64,000 nt of DNA from Burkholderiales bacterium (lineage in GTDB: Bacteria > Pseudomonadota > Gammaproteobacteria > Burkholderiales > Burkholderiaceae_C): contig QBMB01000006.1 of assembly GCA_003241965.1 (NCBI GenBank), forward strand, positions 21,351 through 85,350, read 5' to 3'. The notes below the pieces were generated by a model. The model saw only the letters and a list, made by a program, of their open reading frames with translations. It had not been told where the DNA came from and did not search any database. How positions within the stretch are numbered: position 1 is the stretch's first letter; each line of letters begins with the position of its first letter. Positions 1-8,958 of this stretch are shown here, in pieces. Position numbers and translations under genes: made by a program.

Positions 1-261
1 GGCATTGCTGTTGCCGATCGCGGTGCTCGTGCCGACACCGGCGCCTGCGCTCACCGCACCGCGCTGGTTCACACCCACGCCCACACCCAACGGCCCGACA
101 CCCGTGCTGACGCCGGCATTCACACCGCCGGAGCCCAAGCCCACACCGATGGAGAAGGGCCCCACCGGGATACCGATACCCACGCCCGCCGAACAACCGG
201 TGAGCAAGGCGCCTACGCAGACCGAGGCCAGCCAGCCGGTGGCACGGCGGGTGTGGCGCAC
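1..261 (-). CDS. Gly/Val-rich lipoprotein, cut by window edge
   Basis: The minus strand reads through to base 1 without a stop, so the C-terminus lies outside the window. From the GTG at 261 the protein has a short Arg-rich n-region, a hydrophobic stretch and a lipobox ending LLTGC, which puts the lipidated Cys at about residue 23. A TTG at 294 in the same frame would add 11 residues. The mature part is a low-complexity run rich in Gly and Val (IGIPVGPFSIGVGLGSGGV and similar), as in many small Comamonadaceae envelope lipoproteins. The opposite strand is also open but gives a Pro/Thr-rich product with no signal, so I take it as a shadow. The function is unknown. It lies about 140 bases beyond the phcQ-like gene and may follow it in the same direction. 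Confidence 0.6.
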   Translation of the reverse strand, partial: MRHTRRATGWLASVCVGALLTGCSAGVGIGIPVGPFSIGVGLGSGGVNAGVSTGVGPLGVGVGVNQRGAVSAGAGVGTSTAIGNSNA

Positions 262-402
262 GAACGGCTTCTGAGAGGGGGGAGCAGTGTTCAAGGTGGG
301 GTTCCCGGGAGGTTCAGGAAAATTCAGCGAGAAGGGTACTTCAAGCCCTGTCAGAGTGAGCGTTTTCGGGCGCCGTGGTTCCACGCACCCGACGAACCGC
401 GC

Positions 403-1359
403 TCACGCCGGGTCTTTTCCCAGGCGCTCCATCGCATCGGCCAGCCAGTCGGCGCGCAGTGCATCCGGGGCGGCGGGGCGCACCAGCCAGCCCCCCTGCG
501 CTGGTGTCACGCGGGCGTTGCCCGCCTGCCAGAGCAGCCAGGCCAGCCAGGCGCATTGCGGTGCGGTGGGCGTCTCGCCCGCTGGCGACACGAGCAGCGC
601 GGTGAACACAGTGGCGTTGGCCACCAGCACCCCGTCGCCACTGACCTCGCCGCCCACCGAGCGCGCCAGCGCCAGCAGGGCAGAGCCCTCCTCACCGGGT
701 GGGCCGAGCGCCTGCAGGGCATCGCGCAGGTGCGCCGCAATGACCGCGCCGCGCTGGGCTTCGGCCTGCAGCAGATCGGCGTGGTCCCACCGGTTCCAGT
801 CCACCATGGGCTCGGCACCGCCCACCGCGCGTGCAGCTTCGGCGTACCGGTACAGCGCCTGCTCATGGCCGCCGGCGTGCACGGCTGAGCCCACCATGAG
901 CAAAGCGGCGAGGCGGTTGGCCAGCAAGCGGCTCTGCTGGGCCAGCAGGCGCTCGCGCATCAGGCCATCGCGTTCGCTGCGCAAGGCCGCGAGCTCCAGC
1001 GCGTTCTTCAGGTCGGCGCGCAGGCTTTCCAGTTCCCACGGCTTGTTGATGTAGCGGTAGATCTCACCGGTGTTGATGGCCTCGATGGCGTCCCCCAGCT
1101 CCGAGTAAGCGGTGGTCAGCATGCGCACGATGCCGGGGTAGTACTCGCGGGCATGGCGCAGCAGTTCGTTGCCGCGCTCGCCGGGCATGCGCTGGTCGCA
1201 CACCAGCACGGCCACGTCGGCGCCGTGGGCCAGCAGCACCGCGCGGCCTTCTTCCACCGAGCCGGCGGTGAGCACGGGCGCCAGTGGGCTGACCAGGCGC
1301 TCGAAATACTTCAGCGCCATGGCCTCGTCGTCCACATACAGGATTTTCGTGGGTGTCAT
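403..1359 (-). CDS. phcQ: PhcQ-like response regulator
   Basis: This 318-residue protein has an N-terminal receiver domain (about 1-125): acidic pocket YVDDE, phospho-acceptor Asp55 in VLVCDQRMP and conserved Lys106 in YINKP. The rest, from about 130, is helical with no DNA-binding or enzymatic motif that I recognise. The RBS AGGAG lies five bases before the ATG, and the gene starts 8 bases after the phcR-like stop. It is the last gene of a minus-strand operon whose order (methyltransferase, membrane kinase, receiver-kinase, receiver protein) is that of phcBSRQ of Ralstonia/Cupriavidus. In that system PhcQ acts downstream of the PhcS/PhcR kinases. The name rests on operon architecture plus the receiver domain; the sequence alone would only give 'response regulator'. 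Confidence 0.75.
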   Translation of the reverse strand: MTPTKILYVDDEAMALKYFERLVSPLAPVLTAGSVEEGRAVLLAHGADVAVLVCDQRMPGERGNELLRHAREYYPGIVRMLTTAYSELGDAIEAINTGEIYRYINKPWELESLRADLKNALELAALRSERDGLMRERLLAQQSRLLANRLAALLMVGSAVHAGGHEQALYRYAEAARAVGGAEPMVDWNRWDHADLLQAEAQRGAVIAAHLRDALQALGPPGEEGSALLALARSVGGEVSGDGVLVANATVFTALLVSPAGETPTAPQCAWLAWLLWQAGNARVTPAQGGWLVRPAAPDALRADWLADAMERLGKDPA

Positions 1360-1367
1360 CGGGTCTC

Positions 1368-2564
1368 CTAGACCGGGGTGTCGTCAGGCGACGGTGGGAA
1401 ATAGAGGGTCACGTTCGTGCCCTGGCCCAGGGTGGAATGCACGGTGATGTCGCCACCCAGAGAGCTCATGACCCGCTGACAAAACAGCAGGCCCATGCCC
1501 GTGCCCCCGCTATCGGCCCGTGTGGTCACCGATTCTCGCGTCAGGCGCCGGAGCACGTCGGGCGCGATGCCGGGGCCATTGTCGGACACGCGCACGGCCG
1601 GCTGGGGACTCAGGCCCGCTGCCAGGGCGACCCGATCAAGCGTGATGCACACCTCGGGCTGCTGAGGCGGTTGGGCACGCAGGGCGATCAAGGCGTTCTT
1701 GACCAGCGTGCACAGCACGAGGTAGAGCAGATCGCGCCGACCGGGCAGCGTGAAGTCGGCCGACAGATCGGCCGACAACCAGCTGGACTCGTTGGATTCG
1801 AAGGGGTATTCGTCCTGCACCGCGCGCACGAGTTCGCTGGCGAGCAGGCTGGCCGAAGTGTCGCCCTGGCTGGCGTCGCGCGCGGTCTGCACGAAGGTGG
1901 AGACCAGCGACTGCGCGTACTCCGCGCGCCGCTGCGCCGCCTCGATCATGAACAGCACATCACCCGGCTTCTGCTGGGCAATGTGGGCCATGCCGTCGCC
2001 GCCCTGCGGATCGGCCTGGTGGTTCTCGCGCATGGCCGAGAGGTAGCCGCGCACCGTGGCCAGCGGCGAGGTGACTTCGTGGGCCAGAAAACCCAGCGTC
2101 TCCCGCAGCGCCGATTCACGCCGCGCGATCAGCGACTGGTCGCGCGAGCGGCGCACGCTCGTCGCCAGCGCTTCGCGCAGCGCCTGGCGGGTGAGCGCGT
2201 CGTCCAAGGGCTTCTCCAGGATGTGCTCCACATGGCCCTGGTTCACGGCCGACATGGCCACATCCTTGTCCGCATAGGCGGACACCAGCAACCGCGCCAC
2301 ATGCGGATAGAGCCGGCGCACTTCACCGAGCAGGGCCACCCCATCGCGCTGCGGCATCGCGTAGTCGGTGAGCAGCACGGCAACTTCGTGGCCCCGCTCG
2401 CCGAGCAGGACCAGCGCCTCATCCACGCTGGCCGCGGTCAACACCGTGAACTCCTTGCCGTACAGGCGCGCAAACCACTTGCAGGCCTGGGGCTCGTCGT
2501 CCACCATCAGGATCGCGTGAGGGCTCAGAGAGCCTCGCGCCACAGCGGGGTCGTGCGGCTTCAT
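1368..2564 (-). CDS. phcR: PhcR-like receiver-histidine kinase hybrid
   Basis: This 398-residue soluble protein has its receiver first and its kinase second, the inverse of the usual hybrid kinase. The receiver spans about 17-135 (acidic pair in LMVDDEP, Asp67 in LLTDYAMP, Lys118 in ILEKPL). A HisKA-like segment follows with His162 in LGFLAHEVTSP, then an HATPase domain to the end (VKNALIAL, SDNGPGIAP, GGTGMGLLFC). There is no membrane segment. Receiver plus C-terminal kinase is the known make-up of PhcR. Its ATG overlaps the phcS stop by 4 bases, implying translational coupling. By analogy it receives phosphate from the PhcS-like kinase and relays to the PhcQ-like protein; the direction of phosphoflow is inference. 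Confidence 0.8.
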   Translation of the reverse strand: MKPHDPAVARGSLSPHAILMVDDEPQACKWFARLYGKEFTVLTAASVDEALVLLGERGHEVAVLLTDYAMPQRDGVALLGEVRRLYPHVARLLVSAYADKDVAMSAVNQGHVEHILEKPLDDALTRQALREALATSVRRSRDQSLIARRESALRETLGFLAHEVTSPLATVRGYLSAMRENHQADPQGGDGMAHIAQQKPGDVLFMIEAAQRRAEYAQSLVSTFVQTARDASQGDTSASLLASELVRAVQDEYPFESNESSWLSADLSADFTLPGRRDLLYLVLCTLVKNALIALRAQPPQQPEVCITLDRVALAAGLSPQPAVRVSDNGPGIAPDVLRRLTRESVTTRADSGGTGMGLLFCQRVMSSLGGDITVHSTLGQGTNVTLYFPPSPDDTPV

Positions 2565-3886
2565 GCGGGTCTGGGCAAGTCAAAGGTGAATTCGGTCCAG
2601 GCGCCAAACTCACTGTCCACGACCAGCGTGCCGCCGTGGCGCTGCACGATGCCGTAGCTCACGCTCAGGCCCAGGCCGAGTCCGGCACCGACATCGCGCG
2701 TGGTGAAAAACGGCTCGAACACACGGCCCAGGTTCTCGGGCGCAATGCCCGAACCGTTGTCGCGCACGGACACGAACAAGCGCAGATCGCGCTGCACCAC
2801 GGTCACTGCGATGCGGGGATGATCGCGCCGCGCCGCTTGCAGGGCATGGGCCGCGTTGCTCAGCAGGTTGATCAGCACGCCGATGATGGCGGGCTCGTCG
2901 CCGAGCACATGGGTGTCTTGCGGCAATTCCAGCGGCACCTCGATGCCCTTGAGTTCGTAGCCGGCCAGGCGCAAGGCGGAGCGCAGCGCATTGCCCAGCA
3001 GGAAGGGACGCTGGGCGTCCTGGCCTGGCTTCTGATACGCGAAGGTCTTCAGGTCGGAGACGATGTTCTGGATGCGCTGCATGCCCTCGCGCGCATCGTC
3101 CAGGCTTTCCTTGAGCATGGCATCCCCCGCCACCCCCGGGCAGGTCAGGCCCATGTCGATCGCCATCAGGCTGTAGTTCACCGGGTTGTTGAGTTCGTGC
3201 AGCAGCCCGGCCGAGAGCGTGCCGATGGCGGCCATCTTCTCGCGCTGGATCAGCTGGCCCTTGACCTCGGCGAGCGTGGTGTTGATCTCGCGCAGGGAGG
3301 CGTTTTTCTCCGACACCTCGTGCTGCAACTCGAACAGGCGGATGCGGGCCTTTTCATTGAACCAGGTGCACACCGCGCTGGCGCCGGCCGAGAACAGGAT
3401 GAACAGCGAGTTCGTCACCACGCGCGAGGTGTCTTCGGCCGCATCGGGGTGCAGGGAACAGGCCGACACGTACAGGACCAAGGTGAGCACACCGAAGCCC
3501 ACACCTTCAAAGAAGCTGATGGGCAGGATGATGCCCACCGCATACAGCGCCAGGTGCAGCCCCACGAAGTAGATCGATTCGGCACCATCGGTGTCGAAAA
3601 TCATGAAGGCGATCATGATCTGCGGCAGCAGCAGCCAGAGCATGGTGAGCGAGCGCACGTGCTTGCGCCCGAACGGCGTGAACAGCACAAAGAACACGCC
3701 CAGCGTGAGCGCGGCCACGGCCACGCGCAGCACCGAGAACTGCAGCAGGCGGTCGGGGTAGGAAAAATAGTCGAGGCCGAAACCGGCCAGCACCAGCACG
3801 ATGGAGGTGATGCTGCCGGCCTTGCTGTAGGTCAACCGGAAGTCCGAGAGCTGCTGCTCGTAAGGCGAACTCGACCGGCTAACCAT
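2561..3886 (-). CDS. phcS: PhcS-like membrane sensor histidine kinase
   Basis: This is a sensor kinase of about 441 residues from the ATG at 3886; a TTG two codons upstream is also possible. The N-terminal 180 residues form a membrane module of about six hydrophobic segments with almost no periplasmic loop, suited to a lipophilic signal. A coiled-coil stretch follows (about 185-220), then the H-box with His at about 230 (LSAGLLHELNNPVNY), then N, G1 and G2 boxes (NLLSNAAHAL, VRDNGSGIAP, GLGLGLSVS). The gene overlaps the methyltransferase gene upstream by 8 bases and the receiver-kinase downstream by 4. In the phc system PhcS detects the hydroxy fatty acid methyl ester made by PhcB. The ligand here is inferred from the operon. 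Confidence 0.8.
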   Translation of the reverse strand: MVSRSSSPYEQQLSDFRLTYSKAGSITSIVLVLAGFGLDYFSYPDRLLQFSVLRVAVAALTLGVFFVLFTPFGRKHVRSLTMLWLLLPQIMIAFMIFDTDGAESIYFVGLHLALYAVGIILPISFFEGVGFGVLTLVLYVSACSLHPDAAEDTSRVVTNSLFILFSAGASAVCTWFNEKARIRLFELQHEVSEKNASLREINTTLAEVKGQLIQREKMAAIGTLSAGLLHELNNPVNYSLMAIDMGLTCPGVAGDAMLKESLDDAREGMQRIQNIVSDLKTFAYQKPGQDAQRPFLLGNALRSALRLAGYELKGIEVPLELPQDTHVLGDEPAIIGVLINLLSNAAHALQAARRDHPRIAVTVVQRDLRLFVSVRDNGSGIAPENLGRVFEPFFTTRDVGAGLGLGLSVSYGIVQRHGGTLVVDSEFGAWTEFTFDLPRPA

Positions 3887-5354
3887 TTTCAAGCGCCATC
3901 GCTTTCAGGCGCGCGTTGACCACCAGCTCGGCAAAGATGTTCACCCCGGTGGGGTCGGTGTAGAGCGTCACCGGTGCATCGACCTCTTCCAGCACCACAC
4001 GCATCTGCGCCTCGTCGCGGTAGATCAGGTGCCATTCCAGCAGGTGCTCCATGCCGAAGCGCTCCGGGTTGTCGGAATGCACGTTGGTCACCAGCAGGTG
4101 GGCGCCGGGGTTGCTGCGCGACATGAAGTAGCGGATCAGGCGCGTGCACACCTTGTCCGACAAATAGTCGAACAAACCTGCGCAATAGATGGTGTCGAAC
4201 CCTTGGCCTTCCGCGGGCGCGGTGTCGCGCGTGGCTCGCTTGAGCAGTTCGTGCACCGACTCCTGCACATAGGTCACATCGACCTTCACGCCATGTGTGG
4301 CTGCGGCCTCTTCAATTTTCTGCTGTGTGTACTTCAGCGTCTCCAGGCTGAAGTCGATCAGGGTGAACTTCAGGCGCGAGAGGTCCACACCGGTGGCGAT
4401 CAGTTTCTGGATCTCCACACCGGGACCACAACCCACGTTGAGCACGCGCACAACGCGCTCCTGCGCAGCAGCGTCATCCGCCGCCTTTTTCAGGAAATCC
4501 ACCAGGATGTCGATGCGGTTGCGGTGCGCCACGGCCACCGCGGCCTTCAGGAACATCGCGTTGACCAGCTGGATGTAGGTGCTGCTGCCCTGACGCGGGT
4601 CGCCCAGGATCTGGTTGACCATCTCGTAGTCGCCCGCGTAGCCCAGCGGCTTGGCAAAGGTGCGGTACACGAAGGGAGCGCGCAGCAGCAGCGGATGCAG
4701 TGCAGTCTGGGCGTAGGCACGGTGCAGCAACGAGTCTTCAGCGGGCAGCTGCGAGGCCTCCTCTTCCAGCCTCACCAGGAACTCCTTGCCCTTGAGCATC
4801 AAAGGCTCGGCGATGGCCTCGAACACGTCGTCGGTGAGGCGCCCGGCGCTGTCGCGCGGGAGCGAGTCCACCATGTCGGCCTGGTCGATCCAGCGCGCGG
4901 TCTCCGAGAGAAATGCCCGGAACTCGCTGATGGTGACCTGGTAGCTCTGCTTGATCTTGAAGCGCGACTCCCAGTCGGCCACGAAGCGGCTGGCCTCGTC
5001 GCGCACCTGGCGCACATCGCCGCGGATGGCGTTGAGGTCGGACCACTCATCGATGAGGGCCACCGACACCACCGCCATCAGCCCGGTGTTGAGCAGGCTC
5101 ACCACCACGGCCTTGCCCTTGTAGATGATGCGGTCGCCAGAGCGGATGGTGAGCTCGGCCAGCACCTCACTCACCTGCACGATGGAATACGGGTTGTAGA
5201 TCTCTATCACCAGCGAGCGTCGTTGCAGGCTCGTCAAGGTGCCGCGGGCGCTCTCTCCCTGGCTGTTGCGAAAGGTGACGACGTGGTCGAATGGGCGCTG
5301 AAGGTACACGGTGTGGGCGGTTGAGTGCGTGGGGGAACCTGTGCTTTGCAACAT
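3879..5354 (-). CDS. phcB: PhcB-like quorum-signal SAM methyltransferase
   Basis: The N-terminal part (about 24-105 from the first ATG) looks like a small beta-barrel of PilZ type. A helical linker follows, then a class I SAM-dependent methyltransferase with motif I VLNVGCGPGVEI at about 304 and the acidic LIDFSLETL strand. PhcB proteins methylate 3-hydroxy fatty acids to the volatile signal 3-OH-PAME or 3-OH-MAME. The four-gene context supports that role here; the acyl chain cannot be read from sequence. The first ATG is at 5354. The frame stays open to a TTG at 5411, only 10 bases from the htpG stop. No spaced Shine-Dalgarno precedes either start: AGGA touches the ATG. A weak TTGACT-N18-TTTATT element ends just before it, so the message may be nearly leaderless. 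Confidence 0.78.
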   Translation of the reverse strand: MLQSTGSPTHSTAHTVYLQRPFDHVVTFRNSQGESARGTLTSLQRRSLVIEIYNPYSIVQVSEVLAELTIRSGDRIIYKGKAVVVSLLNTGLMAVVSVALIDEWSDLNAIRGDVRQVRDEASRFVADWESRFKIKQSYQVTISEFRAFLSETARWIDQADMVDSLPRDSAGRLTDDVFEAIAEPLMLKGKEFLVRLEEEASQLPAEDSLLHRAYAQTALHPLLLRAPFVYRTFAKPLGYAGDYEMVNQILGDPRQGSSTYIQLVNAMFLKAAVAVAHRNRIDILVDFLKKAADDAAAQERVVRVLNVGCGPGVEIQKLIATGVDLSRLKFTLIDFSLETLKYTQQKIEEAAATHGVKVDVTYVQESVHELLKRATRDTAPAEGQGFDTIYCAGLFDYLSDKVCTRLIRYFMSRSNPGAHLLVTNVHSDNPERFGMEHLLEWHLIYRDEAQMRVVLEEVDAPVTLYTDPTGVNIFAELVVNARLKAMALENG

Positions 5355-5421
5355 TCCTGAATAAACCCCCCGGGGCACAGTGTAGTCAACAGCTTTGCCC
5401 CACTTGCGCAAAGTCAGTCGC

Positions 5422-7284
5422 TCACAACAACAGGGCGTTCACACGCTTGACATACGCCGCCGGATCGTCTGGCAGGCCGCCCTCGGCCAGCAGCGCCTGG
5501 TCGAACAGGATGTGCGCGAGATCGTCGAAGTGCGCGCTGCTCTCCAGCTTCTTCACCAGCGGGTGTTCGGCGTTCACCTCGAGGATCGGCTTGGCCTCAG
5601 GCGCGGGCTGGCCGGCCTGCTTGAGCATGCGGGCCAGCTGGGTGGAGAGGTCGCCGTCTTCCACCACCAGGCAGGCAGGAGAGTCCACCAGGCGCGAGGT
5701 GACGCGCACATCTTTGGCCTTGTCCTTCAGGCTTTCCTTCAGGCGCTCCAGCACCGGCTTGAACACCTCGGCCGCGGCTTCAGCGGCCTTCTTCTCGTCT
5801 TCGTCCTGCAGGGCACCGAGGTCCACCGCACCCTTGGCCACGCTCTGCAGCGGCGTGCCCTCGAACTCGGTGAGGAAGCTCAAGGCCCACTCGTCCACGC
5901 GGTCGGTCATCAAGAGCACCTCGATGCCCTTCTTGCGGAACACCTCCAGCTGCGGGCTGTTCTTCGCGGCGGCCAGGCTGTCGGCGGTGATGAAGTAGAT
6001 CGTGGCCTGGCCGTCCTTCATGCGGGCCTTGTAGTCGGCGAGGGACACCATCTCCGAACCCTGGGTGCTGGCAAAGCGCAGCAGCTTGGCCAGCTTGTCG
6101 CGGTTGGCGAAGTCCTCACCCAGGCCTTCCTTCAGCACGGCGCCAAAGGCGGCGTAGAAGCCGGTGTACTTCTCCACATCCTTGCTCATGTCGTCCAGCA
6201 GGGTCAGCACGCGGCGCGTGTTGCCTTCGCGGATCGCCTTCACGTCGCGGCTTTCCTGCAGCAGTTCACGGCTCACGTTGAGCGGCAGGTCGGCCGAGTC
6301 CACCACGCCCTTGACCCAGCGCAGGTAGGCCGGCATGAGGGCCTCGGCCTCGTCCATGATGAAGACGCGCTTCACATACAGCTTGATGCCGGCCTTGCGG
6401 TCGCGGTTCCAGAGGTCCTGCGGCGCCTTGGACGGGATATAGAGCAGTTGGGTGTATTCGGTGCTGCCCTCCACCCGGTTGTGGCTCCAGGCCAGCGGGG
6501 CTTCGGTGTCGTAGCTCAGGTTCTTGTAGAACTCGGCGTACTGTTCGTCGCTGATGTCCTTCTTGCTGCGCGCCCACAGCGCGTTGGCCGAGTTCACCGC
6601 TTCCCACTCGTCCTGCTTCACGTAGGCGCTCTTCTCGGCGTCCCACTCCTCTTTCTGCATCAGGATCGGCAGGCTGATGTGGTCGGAGTACTTGGCGATG
6701 ATGGACTTGAGCTTCCAGCGGTCGAGGTAGTCGCTGGCGTCGTCGCGCAGGTGCAGCGTGACGCTGGTGCCACGCGCGGTGCGCTCGATGGTCTCCACCT
6801 CGAAGTCGCCGGTGCCACCACTGGACCAGCGAACACCTTCGGCCGCAGGCAGGCCCGCACGGCGCGACTCCACGGTGATCTTGTCGGCCACGATGAAGCC
6901 GGAGTAGAAGCCCACGCCGAACTGGCCGATGAGCTGGGCGTCCTGCTTCTGGTCACCGCTCAGGTGGCTCATGAAGTCCTTCGTGCCGCTCTTGGCAATG
7001 GTGCCCAGGTGGTCGATGGCCTCCTGCGCGCTCATGCCGATGCCGTTGTCGGTGATGGTGATGGTGCGGGCCTCGGTGTCGAAGGCCACGCGCACGTCCA
7101 GGTTGGGCGCGTCTTCGAACAGGGCTGCGTTGTTCAGTCCCTCAAACCGCAGCTTGTCGCAGGCGTCCGATGCGTTGGAAACCAGCTCGCGCAGAAAGAT
7201 CTCGGGGTTGGAGTACAGCGAATGGGTGACCAGGTGCAGCAGTTGTGACACTTCGGCCTGGAACGACAGGGTTTGTTTGCTCAT
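5422..7284 (-). CDS. htpG: Molecular chaperone HtpG (Hsp90)
   Basis: This 620-residue full-length bacterial Hsp90 has the GHKL ATPase N-domain ([13 protein letters not shown] with the Mg-binding Asn, [18 protein letters not shown]). The middle domain carries the NVSRELLQ region with the catalytic Arg, and there is a C-terminal dimerisation domain. It is a cytosolic ATP-dependent chaperone for client proteins under stress. Regulation is visible: a CTTGAAA-N12-CCCATAAT sigma-32 promoter lies about 58 bases upstream. The phc-like operon begins within 11 to 70 bases of its stop with no strong terminator between, so heat-shock read-through into the quorum-sensing genes is possible. Confidence 0.97.
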   Translation of the reverse strand: MSKQTLSFQAEVSQLLHLVTHSLYSNPEIFLRELVSNASDACDKLRFEGLNNAALFEDAPNLDVRVAFDTEARTITITDNGIGMSAQEAIDHLGTIAKSGTKDFMSHLSGDQKQDAQLIGQFGVGFYSGFIVADKITVESRRAGLPAAEGVRWSSGGTGDFEVETIERTARGTSVTLHLRDDASDYLDRWKLKSIIAKYSDHISLPILMQKEEWDAEKSAYVKQDEWEAVNSANALWARSKKDISDEQYAEFYKNLSYDTEAPLAWSHNRVEGSTEYTQLLYIPSKAPQDLWNRDRKAGIKLYVKRVFIMDEAEALMPAYLRWVKGVVDSADLPLNVSRELLQESRDVKAIREGNTRRVLTLLDDMSKDVEKYTGFYAAFGAVLKEGLGEDFANRDKLAKLLRFASTQGSEMVSLADYKARMKDGQATIYFITADSLAAAKNSPQLEVFRKKGIEVLLMTDRVDEWALSFLTEFEGTPLQSVAKGAVDLGALQDEDEKKAAEAAAEVFKPVLERLKESLKDKAKDVRVTSRLVDSPACLVVEDGDLSTQLARMLKQAGQPAPEAKPILEVNAEHPLVKKLESSAHFDDLAHILFDQALLAEGGLPDDPAAYVKRVNALLL

Positions 7285-7341
7285 GGGAGTTCGTAGAAAA
7301 GAAAAGGGGGGAAGCCCCGGGGGGGGCGAGCGCGAGGCGGA

Positions 7342-7368
7342 ATTATGGGCGGCTGCGGCAATTTCAAG
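7342..7368 (-). promoter_or_regulatory. Sigma-32 (heat-shock) promoter of htpG
   Basis: On the minus strand CTTGAAA (7368-7362) and CCCATAAT (7349-7342) are separated by 12 bases. The RpoH consensus is CTTGAAA, 11-16 bases, CCCATNT, so this is an almost perfect match. It lies about 58 bases before the htpG ATG, as expected for this heat-shock gene. Confidence 0.85.
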
Positions 7369-7386
7369 CCGCGGCGGATGTTTGCC

Positions 7387-8658
7387 TCAGTCGGCGTGCA
7401 CCTGAACAGGCGCGAGCCATTGCAACAACTGCTGCGCCACCACCGGACTGGAGAGCAGTTCCAGGTGACCAGTGCGGTACACCGTGCGCTGGCTGTCTTT
7501 GGCAAACACCAGCCGGCGCGCGGGCTCGTCGTGCTGACCCAGCGCGCTGCGCAGCGGCACCAGGCCGTCGCCAGTGAGGCGGTCGGCCAGCAGACCACGC
7601 TGCGGCGCCAGCGTGGCCGCCACGGTGAAGCAGGCCACGCCTTCGGGCAGCGGCAGCGGCACGCGGTGGTCGTGGGGAGAATCGAACCGGCCGCGCCCCT
7701 GCCAGTCAACATCCAGCACATGGCCGTGGCGCAGGTCGGTGATACCGGCGCTGCGCAGCATGCCGAGCTTTGTGAACGGCAGGGTGAAAGGCGAGGCGGC
7801 GAGCAGCACATCCACCCCATGGCCGGCGCGCTCCAGCGGCGCGCCGTGGTGCGGTGTGCCCAGAAACACAAGGTGCTTGAGCTGCGCGGGCCAGCGGTGG
7901 CCCATCTGTCGGCCATAAAACACCGCGGCACGAGCCAGCAGCCCGCCCATGCTGTGACCGAGCACGGTGATGGATTCGATGGCCGGCCAATGCGCCACCA
8001 GACGCTCCAGCTGACCGGCGAGTTCACGCCCGTTGATGGAGGTGTGCAGGCCGCTGTTGTAGCGCGCGTAGACCGGCGTGCAGCCCAGCGCCTGGGCGAG
8101 AAACGCTCCGTGGTCTTGGCCGCCGCGCAGCCACTGCGTGTCGTTCATGCACAGGCCGTGCACCAGCAGCAACAGGTGGGGCGAGGCGCCCGCCAGTCGC
8201 TCGTTCAGGTGCGTCGGGCGGTCCACGGGCAACACTTGCCCGGCCAGGCGCAGCTGCATGCGCTGGGCCAGCGGGTTGTTCTGTTCTTGCAAGCGGTCGC
8301 CCATCACGCCGTTGAGCGCAGCCAGCACGGCCTCGCGCCCGGGTGAAGGCTCGGGGTGGGTGGAGGGGTCGTCCAGCAGCGGCAGCAAGGTCGAGAGCGC
8401 CCCGTCCAGCCCATGGCCGACCATGGCGGTGACACCACGGATGCCTCGGTAGATCTGCCCGGTGAGGCCGCCGGTGCGGTCGTGCTCAACGCCCGATGGC
8501 AGACCCAGCTTGCGCCGCACCGACTGGTGCACACCCTCGGCAATGCCGATGACACCGGTGGTGGCCTGGGTGGCCAGGCGCACGGCCGCCTGCAGGTCAC
8601 TGGGCCGCAGGTGGCGCAGCACGGCTTGGCGGGTGGTGGAGGGCTTGGGTCGGGTCAT
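7387..8658 (-). CDS. Alpha/beta hydrolase, lipase/PGAP1-like
   Basis: This 423-residue cytosolic protein has no signal peptide. The first ~150 residues are a helical region of unknown role. The hydrolase fold starts at about 160 with LLLLVHGLCMNDTQW (the HG oxyanion strand). The nucleophile is Ser236 in TVLGHSMGGL, followed by LKHLVFLGTPHHGAPL, typical of PGAP1/triacylglycerol-lipase-like esterases. DGLVP and GHLELL near the C-terminus are candidates for the catalytic Asp and His. The substrate is probably an ester or lipid but cannot be named. It stands alone, with htpG downstream on the same strand and a 300-base non-coding gap upstream. Confidence 0.85.
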   Translation of the reverse strand: MTRPKPSTTRQAVLRHLRPSDLQAAVRLATQATTGVIGIAEGVHQSVRRKLGLPSGVEHDRTGGLTGQIYRGIRGVTAMVGHGLDGALSTLLPLLDDPSTHPEPSPGREAVLAALNGVMGDRLQEQNNPLAQRMQLRLAGQVLPVDRPTHLNERLAGASPHLLLLVHGLCMNDTQWLRGGQDHGAFLAQALGCTPVYARYNSGLHTSINGRELAGQLERLVAHWPAIESITVLGHSMGGLLARAAVFYGRQMGHRWPAQLKHLVFLGTPHHGAPLERAGHGVDVLLAASPFTLPFTKLGMLRSAGITDLRHGHVLDVDWQGRGRFDSPHDHRVPLPLPEGVACFTVAATLAPQRGLLADRLTGDGLVPLRSALGQHDEPARRLVFAKDSQRTVYRTGHLELLSSPVVAQQLLQWLAPVQVHAD

Positions 8659-8958
8659 GGGGCATTGTGGCCCCGGTGTCTTCGCTTTTGTGTGTCAGGG
8701 GGTTGGCGTGGTCGGGTTTTGCTCTGCGGTTTGTGCGAGGGCGGACGGAGCAGGCTTGGTGTGCCAGCGTCGCCTCACAGGACGGTGGCGGTGCCCGCGG
8801 GCGCAGGCCCCCATTCGCGGTTGCCACAGACGATGCGTTGAAAGAACGCCGTTGACGAAGAAACGGACGAGTACCCAAACGGACACCCGCGAGCAGGGCC
8901 GGAGAACGCGGGCGCCGCCACCGGCCTGGCGCGAGGTCTCCGCGCGAAACCGGAAACC
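8659..8958 (+). other. Intergenic region with no recognised gene
   Basis: These 300 bases separate the stop of the pseudouridine synthase from the start of the hydrolase, both on the minus strand. Open frames exist on both strands but are low-complexity shadows. I find no tRNA, strong hairpin or convincing promoter. It presumably holds the hydrolase promoter and the synthase 3-prime end. Confidence 0.4.

Noticed and set aside
5-274. Plus-strand Pro/Thr-rich open frame of 89 codons
   Set aside because: The minus strand over the same bases gives a lipoprotein with a clear lipobox; the plus frame is its low-complexity shadow.
5386-5415. Hairpin CTTTGC/GCAAAG just after htpG as a terminator
   Set aside because: The stem is only six pairs with a nine-base loop and has no U-tract.
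5395-7248. 617-codon plus-strand open frame opposite htpG
   Set aside because: It has no recognisable motifs, is rich in His/Gln/Val/Leu as expected from antisense GC-rich coding DNA, and htpG is certain.
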